Assembly: GCF_001435575.1 (NCBI RefSeq) | Contig: NZ_AZEA01000012.1 | Span: 1 to 64,000 of the forward strand | Length of the DNA stretch: 64,000 nt | Direction: 5' to 3' | DNA from: Lentilactobacillus sunkii DSM 19904 | GTDB taxonomy: Bacteria; Bacillota; Bacilli; Lactobacillales; Lactobacillaceae | Shown: piece by piece, positions 57,473 to 64,000 of the stretch | How the letters are laid out: the number at the start of each line of letters is the position of its first letter | Position numbering within the stretch: position 1 is the stretch's first letter | Notes under the pieces: model-generated | Database searches by the model: none | The model's input: only the letters and a program-made list of their open reading frames with translations | What the model was told of the DNA's origin: nothing | Made by a program: the position numbers and the translations under genes

Positions 57473-60400
57473 TTGAAGTTAGATCAATTAATTACAACAA
57501 TTCCTCAGTATTCCGAACTGGTTTCAGCCCTGAAAAAAGGGACGCGCCAATTAGTGACTGGAATTGGCGGATCAGCACGAAGTTTACTGATTGATAATTT
57601 AATTCACTCAACTGACAAGCCAACCATTGTTGTCGTTGATTCATTGTTTCATGCCGATCAGCTTGTGAACGATCTGTCAAACCTTTTGGATCAAAACCAA
57701 TTATTTGAGTTTCCAGTTGAGGAAATGGGCGCTGCAGAGTTGGCAACCAGTTCTCCCGAATATAAAGCCCAACGAGTGCTTGCTCTTAATAAACTTGCAA
57801 GCGGTGAACCTGCCGTTGTTGTGACCTCCGTTTCGGGGATTAGGCGACTGGTTCCTGCAAAAGAACAATTTCAACAGGCAAAATTAAGAATTAAAATGGA
57901 TGGTACCTATGACCTGGAACAATTGAAGCTTCAGCTCCATCAAATGGGCTATGTTTTTCAAAAAATGGTTGCAGCACCCGGGGACTTTTCAATTCGTGGT
58001 TCAATTCTAGACATCTTTCCATTAAACCATCAGGATCCGGTCAGAATTGATTTCTTTGATACAGATGTCGATTCGATGCGGACCTTTGATGTCTCTAATC
58101 AACGGAGTCTTAAAAACATTGACAGTATTGATGTACTGCCTGCAACTGATTTATTAATGAACGACGAACAACGAAAATCCGTGGTTGCCGAATTATCAAA
58201 ACGTTTGAGAATTGAGCAGGCCAAGCTTGATGAGAAAGCCGCAAAGAAGCTGCAGGGCAATCTGGAGCCACAGATTATGGATCTGGATAATGGCTTGAGT
58301 GATCCGCGGTGGCTGATGTTTGCCGATATGATTTATGACAAGCAGTATTCGGTTCTCGATTATCTTGATGATGATGGGGTTGTCATCTTTGATGATTATT
58401 CACGAATTACCGACACTGCCAGGCAGCTACAAAGCGATGACGGCGAGTGGCTGAGTGATAAGATCAAGCATTATGAAGTACTTAAGTCGACCACTTATAC
58501 CAATGATTTCAAAAAGGCTTTCACTGCTAACAAGCACGCCACTTTAATCCTGTCGCTTTTTCAAAAAGGGATGGGGCGAATGAGGCTGGATGCAATTGTC
58601 GACATCACTGTTCGGCCGATGCAGCAATTCTTTTCTCAAATGCCGATGCTTCGGACTGAAATATTGCGCTGGCAAAAGATGAAACAAGCTGTGATTATTA
58701 TGGTCAATGATGAAAAACGGTTGGCCAAAGTAGCTCAAACCTTGAATGATTTTGAAATCACGGCAACTCAAACCGATAAGGATCATCTTTTACCTCATGA
58801 GGTTCAGTTAATTTCGAGCAATTTGGAAAATGGTTTTGAATTGCCCATGGCAAATTTGGTTATTATTACAGAAAAAGAAATGTTTGGAACGGTCGCAAAA
58901 AAACGACCGCGTCAAACAACGTTCAACAATGCCGAGAGAATTAAAAGCTACACTGATCTAAAGCCTGGTGATTATGTTGTTCACGTCAACCATGGAATTG
59001 GCCGTTATGAAGGTATGAAGACCATGGAAGTGGATGGTAAGCATCAGGATTATTTGACCATTTCCTATAAAGATAACGCCAAGCTGTTCATACCGGTGAC
59101 TCAACTTAATTTGATTCAGAAGTATGTCTCGTCCGAAGACAAACATCCACGGATTAACAAACTTGGTGGAAGTGAGTGGGCCAAAACCAAAGCGAAAGTC
59201 GCTTCCAAGATAGAGGACATTGCCGATGAATTAATTGAGCTCTATGCCAAGCGCAGCGCTGAAAAAGGGTATGCCTATCCCCAAGATGATTCACTTCAGG
59301 CAGAATTTGAAGCGGCATTTCCATACAGTGAGACACCGGATCAGCTCCGTAGCGCCACTGAAATTAAGCGGGATATGGAAACTCAGCATCCCATGGATCG
59401 CCTGTTGGTAGGGGATGTGGGCTATGGTAAGACCGAGGTTGCCCTCAGAGCTGCTTTCAAAGCAATTGAGGTCGGCAAGCAGGTCGCATTCTTGGTACCC
59501 ACAACTATCTTGGCACAGCAACATTATGAAACCATGTTGGACCGCTTTCGCGACTATCCAATCACCGTTCGGGTACTTTCCAGATTTCAGACTGCCAAGC
59601 AGGTTAGGGAAACCCTTGAAGGGCTCAAAGACGGTAAAGTGGACGTGGTAGTTGGAACCCATCGACTTTTGTCAAAAGATGTTAAATTTGATAATTTGGG
59701 TCTCTTAATTATTGATGAGGAGCAGCGATTTGGAGTTAAGCATAAGGAACGAATTAAAGAAATGCGTTCCGACGTTGATGTTTTAACATTGACCGCGACG
59801 CCAATTCCCCGAACACTCAATATGTCGATGATGGGTGTCCGGGATCTTTCGGTGATTGAAACACCACCATCTAATCGATATCCGATTCAGACTTATGTGA
59901 TCGAGCAGAATGCCGGTACCATTCGCGAAGCGATCCAAAGGGAAATGTCTCGTGGTGGGCAGGTCTTTTACCTTCATAATCGGGTATCGGATATCGAAAA
60001 GACGGTTGAACAGATTAGTGCCCTTGTCCCTGAAGCGAGAATTGGTTATATCCATGGCCAAATGTCGGAAAATCAGATGGAAGATGTTCTATATGACTTC
60101 ATTAATGGCGAATATGATGTTTTGGTAACCACCACCATTATTGAAACCGGAGTGGATATTCCCAACGTCAACACTTTGTTTGTCGAAAATGCCGATAGAA
60201 TGGGGCTCTCACAGCTTTACCAACTCCGTGGAAGAATTGGCCGGAGCAGTCGGGTTGCGTACGCATATTTCATGTACAAGCCGAATAAGGTATTAACTGA
60301 GATCGGTGAGAAGCGTTTGGAAGCAATTCGAGATTTCACCGAATTGGGATCCGGTTTTAAAATAGCGATGCGGGATCTATCAATTCGTGGAGCCGGCAAT

Positions 60401-61009
60401 CTTTTGGGAAAGCAGCAACATGGGTTTGTTGATTCCGTTGGATATGATTTGTATACACAGATGCTTTCGGATGCGGTTGCTAAAAAGCGTGGTAAGGGTT
60501 ATGAGTTCAGAACTGATTCGACAATTGAGCTGGATTTGGAAGCATACCTGCCCAGTGATTACATTCAGGATAATCAACAGAAAATTGAATTGTACAAACG
60601 GATTCGTCAGATTGAAAATGAAGATCAGCTTCATGAAGTTGAGGATGACTTAATTGACCGATTTGGAGATTACGGCGATCCGGTTGCTAATCTGCTAAAG
60701 ATTTCTCAATTGAAAATGTATTCCGACTATGCACTGGTAGATAAAATCCATCAAGACAAGCCCAAAATTATTGTGACGTTTTCGCCCCGTGCCGGAGCAG
60801 AATTTTCGAGCAAGGAGTTGTTGGAAGCCATTGCTCAAACAAAATTCCGAGCAACAATTAACACCGAAAATGATAAATATCAGATTCAATTAACTGTTCA
60901 GCCAAACATGAAAAAGTGGTTGGATGGGCTAATTGCATTAGTCAAGCAGCTGTCGGAAACCCGGCATAAGCATCGTGCGGGTGGCAAGGTAAAAAGTCAT
61001 GAAAAATAG
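57473..61009 (+). CDS. mfd: Transcription-repair coupling factor
   Basis: A 1178-aa ATPase that pushes stalled RNA polymerase off damaged DNA and recruits UvrA. A UvrB-like N-terminal region (1-350), the RNA polymerase interaction domain with LKPGDYVVHVNHGIGRYEG (about 492-510), a RecG-like motor with GDVGYGKTEVA near 648 and DEEQRFGVKHKE near 748, and a C-terminal TRCF domain are all seen. The length is typical. The start is TTG 57473 behind AAAGGATA. Confidence 0.96.
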   Translation: MKLDQLITTIPQYSELVSALKKGTRQLVTGIGGSARSLLIDNLIHSTDKPTIVVVDSLFHADQLVNDLSNLLDQNQLFEFPVEEMGAAELATSSPEYKAQRVLALNKLASGEPAVVVTSVSGIRRLVPAKEQFQQAKLRIKMDGTYDLEQLKLQLHQMGYVFQKMVAAPGDFSIRGSILDIFPLNHQDPVRIDFFDTDVDSMRTFDVSNQRSLKNIDSIDVLPATDLLMNDEQRKSVVAELSKRLRIEQAKLDEKAAKKLQGNLEPQIMDLDNGLSDPRWLMFADMIYDKQYSVLDYLDDDGVVIFDDYSRITDTARQLQSDDGEWLSDKIKHYEVLKSTTYTNDFKKAFTANKHATLILSLFQKGMGRMRLDAIVDITVRPMQQFFSQMPMLRTEILRWQKMKQAVIIMVNDEKRLAKVAQTLNDFEITATQTDKDHLLPHEVQLISSNLENGFELPMANLVIITEKEMFGTVAKKRPRQTTFNNAERIKSYTDLKPGDYVVHVNHGIGRYEGMKTMEVDGKHQDYLTISYKDNAKLFIPVTQLNLIQKYVSSEDKHPRINKLGGSEWAKTKAKVASKIEDIADELIELYAKRSAEKGYAYPQDDSLQAEFEAAFPYSETPDQLRSATEIKRDMETQHPMDRLLVGDVGYGKTEVALRAAFKAIEVGKQVAFLVPTTILAQQHYETMLDRFRDYPITVRVLSRFQTAKQVRETLEGLKDGKVDVVVGTHRLLSKDVKFDNLGLLIIDEEQRFGVKHKERIKEMRSDVDVLTLTATPIPRTLNMSMMGVRDLSVIETPPSNRYPIQTYVIEQNAGTIREAIQREMSRGGQVFYLHNRVSDIEKTVEQISALVPEARIGYIHGQMSENQMEDVLYDFINGEYDVLVTTTIIETGVDIPNVNTLFVENADRMGLSQLYQLRGRIGRSSRVAYAYFMYKPNKVLTEIGEKRLEAIRDFTELGSGFKIAMRDLSIRGAGNLLGKQQHGFVDSVGYDLYTQMLSDAVAKKRGKGYEFRTDSTIELDLEAYLPSDYIQDNQQKIELYKRIRQIENEDQLHEVEDDLIDRFGDYGDPVANLLKISQLKMYSDYALVDKIHQDKPKIIVTFSPRAGAEFSSKELLEAIAQTKFRATINTENDKYQIQLTVQPNMKKWLDGLIALVKQLSETRHKHRAGGKVKSHEK

Positions 61010-62597
61010 TTCAAGAAGACAACAGGTCCTAAAAGGGACTTTACTATTGACCATTGCGTCTTTCGTGGCAAAACTCCTGAGCGCAGTCTATCGAATCCCG
61101 TTTCAGAACATGGTCGGCAATATTGGCTTTTACGTTTACCAGCAAATTTATCCAATCTATGGGATCGGGATGACGATTGCCTTGACAGGGCTGCCGGTGT
61201 TTATTTCAAAACTGATTGTTGATACCAAGGACCCAAATGACAAGATTGCATTGACATTTAAAATTCAAAATATTTTACTTGTCATTTGCCTGATAATCTT
61301 TTGTATATTGCAATTTGGTGCTGGATTAATTGCTCATAGTATGGATGATTTACGGTTGGGACCGGTCATTCAATCAGTCAGTTGGATGTTTTTGTTTATT
61401 CCCTTTTTGTCCTCATGGCGAGGATACTTTCAAGGCAATATGGAAATGCGGCCGACTGCATATTCACAAGTCGTCGAACAGGTTGTTCGTGTGACAACCA
61501 TTTTACTGGTTGGGTATTGGTCAGTGCGATCCGCCGCAAATCCTTATCTAATGGGGCGGTTTGCCATGCTGTCAGCGCCGATTGCGGGACTTTGTGCACT
61601 GCTTTTCATTGCTGTCTGGATAAAACGCCAATCATTACCAACAAAATGGCGCAAGCAGCGGTTACCGATTCAAACCCCAGGGCTTGTTAAGCGGATATTA
61701 TTTGAAGGCGGTACACTGTGTCTGGTTTCCGCAGTGATGCTGTTACTCCAACTTGCCGATTCATTTTCTGTCGTAGCAGGACTGCGTGCTTTTGGCATTC
61801 CGCTAATATCCGCACAAAATATTAAAGGGATCTATGACCGTTCCCAGACACTGGTTCAGCTCGGGCAGGTGTTTAGTATTGCGTCGGCAACTGCGGTATT
61901 ACCTGGATTGGTATTGGCAAATAAGCACAAGCAGGATATCACTTTTAAACATGTTGCAGCCACAAATCTCAGAACCAACTTGGGCATTTCGCTGGCAATG
62001 AGTGCCGGACTGTTTGCATTGATGCCACAGATCAACCGGCTTTTGTTCGCTTCGTCGGAGTTGAATACGACCATCAGCTTGTATTGTGTCAGTATCATTC
62101 TAACAAGCGTTTTAATGACTTATAACGTGATTTTGCAGAGTAAAGACAAGTATTTAAAAACGATGATTTCGATCCTCACTGGCTTTTTGGTCAAAATCCT
62201 GATTAACCAATTCTTCGTCAGCAGAATCGGGATAGTTGGCGCAAGTCTTGCAACCCTGTTAAGCTTGATGGTGATGATTGGTTTAATGAATGTTTTAAGC
62301 AGAAGTGATCTTAAACAATTGATTTCTTATTATCAGATTGGAAAGCTGATATTAGTTCTAGCGGTTATGATCGTCTCGGTTAAATTGATTGCTTTAGGCA
62401 TTGGTGCGATGCACCTCGTTTCCAACCTAAGAATTGAGGCTTTGATTATTTCCTGTATTGGAATTCCTGCCGGCATTGCAATATTCTTTGGCGGCTGTGT
62501 GCTGTTGAAAATATTTACGATTCGAGAATGGCTCGCAATCCCGATGGTGGGCAAGTTTCTAAAAATTAAAGGAGTTACATCTCATGAGAATAGATAA
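60999..62597 (+). CDS. MOP-superfamily polysaccharide/lipid flippase (YabM-like)
   Basis: A 532-aa membrane protein with about 14 helices, related to SpoVB and MurJ-like exporters. The start [25 protein letters not shown] (11-35) is typical. Gene order after mfd matches B. subtilis yabM. It may flip lipid II or another lipid-linked sugar; which one cannot be told here. It overlaps mfd by 11 bases and rqcP by 14. Confidence 0.85.
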   Translation: MKNSSRRQQVLKGTLLLTIASFVAKLLSAVYRIPFQNMVGNIGFYVYQQIYPIYGIGMTIALTGLPVFISKLIVDTKDPNDKIALTFKIQNILLVICLIIFCILQFGAGLIAHSMDDLRLGPVIQSVSWMFLFIPFLSSWRGYFQGNMEMRPTAYSQVVEQVVRVTTILLVGYWSVRSAANPYLMGRFAMLSAPIAGLCALLFIAVWIKRQSLPTKWRKQRLPIQTPGLVKRILFEGGTLCLVSAVMLLLQLADSFSVVAGLRAFGIPLISAQNIKGIYDRSQTLVQLGQVFSIASATAVLPGLVLANKHKQDITFKHVAATNLRTNLGISLAMSAGLFALMPQINRLLFASSELNTTISLYCVSIILTSVLMTYNVILQSKDKYLKTMISILTGFLVKILINQFFVSRIGIVGASLATLLSLMVMIGLMNVLSRSDLKQLISYYQIGKLILVLAVMIVSVKLIALGIGAMHLVSNLRIEALIISCIGIPAGIAIFFGGCVLLKIFTIREWLAIPMVGKFLKIKGVTSHENR

Positions 62598-62856
62598 ATT
62601 TTTAAAAGTTTCCAGAATTATCAAACGTCGTTCGGTGGCCAAAGAAATTGCCGACAAAGGTAGAATTTTCATTAATGGGCGAGCAGCAAAATCCTCTACT
62701 GAGGTCAAACCCAACGATGAGGTTGTCATCAAATTTGGGAATAAGACACTGACAATTTTGGTTAAAGAATTGTTAGACACAACCAAAAAAGATGATGCCG
62801 AACGGATGTATGAAATCACTTCAGAGGATTATGAACACGACTTTCGTAAAGAGTAG
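62584..62856 (+). CDS. rqcP: RqcP, S4-domain ribosome quality-control factor
   Basis: A 90-aa S4-domain protein of the YabO/RqcP group, which works with RqcH to add alanine tails to stalled nascent chains. [21 protein letters not shown] at the start and [15 protein letters not shown] (about 25-39) form the S4 fold. The start lies inside the flippase gene behind AAAGGAG. Confidence 0.92.
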   Translation: MRIDKFLKVSRIIKRRSVAKEIADKGRIFINGRAAKSSTEVKPNDEVVIKFGNKTLTILVKELLDTTKKDDAERMYEITSEDYEHDFRKE

Positions 62857-62897
62857 CTAAATAATTCACAAAAGTTGTAATAATCCTCTGGTTCACC

Positions 62898-62925
62898 TAG
62901 ACAAATGATGATATGTTGGTATAAT
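62898..62925 (+). promoter_or_regulatory. divIC promoter
   Basis: TAGACA (62898-62903), 16 bases, then TATAAT (62920-62925) with the extended TGG in front. Confidence 0.65.
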
Positions 62926-62960
62926 TTATTTAGAACGTGCGAATGATCGGGGGATTTAGC

Positions 62961-63371
62961 ATGCAGCAACAAAATGGGAAAGTACAGAAGCTCGACAACG
63001 ATTTTACAAGACGTCGAGAAATTGAACTTAATAATTCGAAGGTTACGGCAGTTTTGTCCAGTAGACGGAAGAAGCGTGCCTTGATTATTATTGCCATTTT
63101 CTTGTTCTTTGCATCAATCTTTCTAATTCAGATTGTTCGTGCCAAAGTCAATTATGCTGATGTTCACGTTCGAATTGCCCGTGAGCAGAAGAATCTGCAA
63201 CAACAAAAAGCAGATAATAAGCAGTTAAAAGCTCAGGTTGCACAATTAAACGATAAAAGTTACGTTCAACAAATTATTCGTGATCGTTATTATTATACGA
63301 AGCCTGGCGAAACAGTTTATAGTTTCCCTAATAAGGCACCGAAAGATGTTAATGATTATGATGTAAAATAA
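62961..63371 (+). CDS. divIC: Septum formation initiator, DivIC/FtsB family
   Basis: A 136-aa bitopic division protein. A basic cytoplasmic N-terminus (SRRKKRA, 34-40), one membrane helix (about 41-58) and an extracellular coiled coil (about 65-105) are visible, followed by the conserved YYYTKPGETVYSFP segment. It partners DivIB and FtsL at the septum. The start is ATG 62961 behind GGGGGA; an ATG 18 bases earlier is in frame but has no site. Confidence 0.92.
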   Translation: MQQQNGKVQKLDNDFTRRREIELNNSKVTAVLSSRRKKRALIIIAIFLFFASIFLIQIVRAKVNYADVHVRIAREQKNLQQQKADNKQLKAQVAQLNDKSYVQQIIRDRYYYTKPGETVYSFPNKAPKDVNDYDVK

Positions 63372-63374
63372 AAT

Positions 63375-63405
63375 CAGTGATGTATTTCATCACTGGTTTT
63401 ATTTT
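63375..63405 (+). terminator. Terminator after divIC
   Basis: CAGTGATG (63375-63382) pairs with CATCACTG (63388-63395), followed by GTTTTATTTT. Confidence 0.82.
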
Positions 63406-63435
63406 GACAATGGCTGGTCGGGATAAATTAAAATA

Positions 63436-63444
63436 TGATATACT
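63436..63444 (+). promoter_or_regulatory. Extended -10 promoter of the S1-domain gene
   Basis: TGATATACT (TG-n-TATACT) lies about 35 bases before the gene. A TTGACA at 63404 is too far away (29 bases) to act with it. Confidence 0.5.
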
Positions 63445-63479
63445 GGTTACACTATTACATGGGAGGAACATTTTTTTAG

Positions 63480-63986
63480 ATGGCAATTGAAGTTGGAGAA
63501 AAAGTTAACGGTAAAGTTTCCGGAATCACAAATTTTGGTGCATTTATTGATTTAGGTGATCATCGAACCGGTTTGGTTCATATCAGCGAAGTTTCTGACG
63601 GATTTGTTAAGGATATTCACGATGTTTTAAAAGTGGGGGATGACGTCACCGTTAAGGTTCTCAAGATTGAGGGCAATAACAAGATTAGTCTTTCTATTCG
63701 CAAGGCGTCGGATAATCACGAACATGAAAATTCCAAAAACGAAAATCATTCTCACAGAAACTTTCACGAAAACAATCATGAAGGCCATGAGAATCACGGT
63801 AATCATGAGTCTCACAGTTACCATTCACGTGGAGGAAATTCTGCACATAATAATCATTCAAGTAACCACGAAGAAAGTTTTGACGATATGATGTCGGGAT
63901 TTTTAAAGGAAAGTGAAGATCGTCTTTCAACTTTGCGAAAGAATACCGAAGGCAAGCGCGGTGGACGTGGCGGTCGTCGGAGTTAA
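63480..63986 (+). CDS. yabR: S1 RNA-binding domain protein (YabR-like) with His/Asn-rich tail
   Basis: A 168-aa RNA-binding protein. The S1 domain occupies about 1-72 (GEKVNGKVSGITNFGAFIDLG at its start, VKVLKIEGNNKISLSIR at its end). Residues 77-130 are unusually rich in His, Asn, Glu and Ser, with repeated HE, NHE and HGNHESH patterns, about 20 histidines in all. The C-terminus is amphipathic then Arg/Gly-rich (GKRGGRGGRRS). The place after divIC matches B. subtilis yabR. The tail could bind metal or RNA. GGAGGAAC precedes the ATG. Confidence 0.88.
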   Translation: MAIEVGEKVNGKVSGITNFGAFIDLGDHRTGLVHISEVSDGFVKDIHDVLKVGDDVTVKVLKIEGNNKISLSIRKASDNHEHENSKNENHSHRNFHENNHEGHENHGNHESHSYHSRGGNSAHNNHSSNHEESFDDMMSGFLKESEDRLSTLRKNTEGKRGGRGGRRS

Positions 63987-64000
63987 AACGGATTAGATAT

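Overview
The window is a chromosomal segment of a low-GC Gram-positive lactic acid bacterium of the family Lactobacillaceae. A member of the heterofermentative buchneri group (Lentilactobacillus-like) is my best guess, from gene content and protein flavour only. Gene order from rnmV to prs (rnmV, ksgA, veg, ispE, purR, glmU, prs) and from pth to the S1-domain gene (pth, mfd, yabM-like, rqcP, divIC, yabR) follows the Bacillus backbone without the sporulation genes. Twelve genes are best started at TTG, each behind a good Shine-Dalgarno sequence.

Region 1 (1-16600) is an accessory respiration block. It opens with the last bases of a 5S rRNA and a tRNA-Thr. Next come two NEAT-domain surface proteins and an IsdE/IsdF-type haem ABC transporter, then divergently a type II NADH dehydrogenase with a fused membrane domain, then cydAB and cydDC, a long-chain polyprenyl diphosphate synthase and a flavoprotein disulfide reductase. 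Together they look like import of external haem feeding a cytochrome bd chain: NDH-2 to menaquinone to cytochrome bd. The sortase that could anchor the LPQTG NEAT protein is at 47.2 kb.

Region 2 (16600-26200) holds helD, a 2-hydroxyacid dehydrogenase, a tryptophan T-box with trpS, an Ppx/GppA phosphatase, HMG-CoA reductase (mevalonate pathway), an unrecognised HELLH protein, a sirtuin and a DUF72 protein. Region 3 (26200-37740) is the metG-tatD-rnmV-ksgA-veg-ispE block, a zinc-type ABC transporter behind a Zur-like box, purR behind a PurBox, glmU, prs and a small membrane protein.

Region 4 (37800-52450) contains a HAD phosphatase, an HD hydrolase and LipL on the minus strand, then DUF1934, rpoE, pyrG with its CTP-sensing leader, a murA whose catalytic cysteine is aspartate, rpmE2, an MFS pump, sortase, a tyrosine phosphatase, murF and a DEAD-box helicase with a structured leader. 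Region 5 (52500-64000) contains acpS, alr, mazEF, a CBS-domain protein, ldh, pth, mfd, a MOP flippase, rqcP, divIC and an S1-domain protein with a histidine-rich tail.

Three intergenic spaces (9536-10091, 13562-13841, 26196-26460) carry no genes. They hold a family of modular palindromic repeats with 35-39 nt cassettes inserted at a fixed GTCG site, and these are the least explained DNA in the window. No insertion sequence, prophage or CRISPR array was seen.
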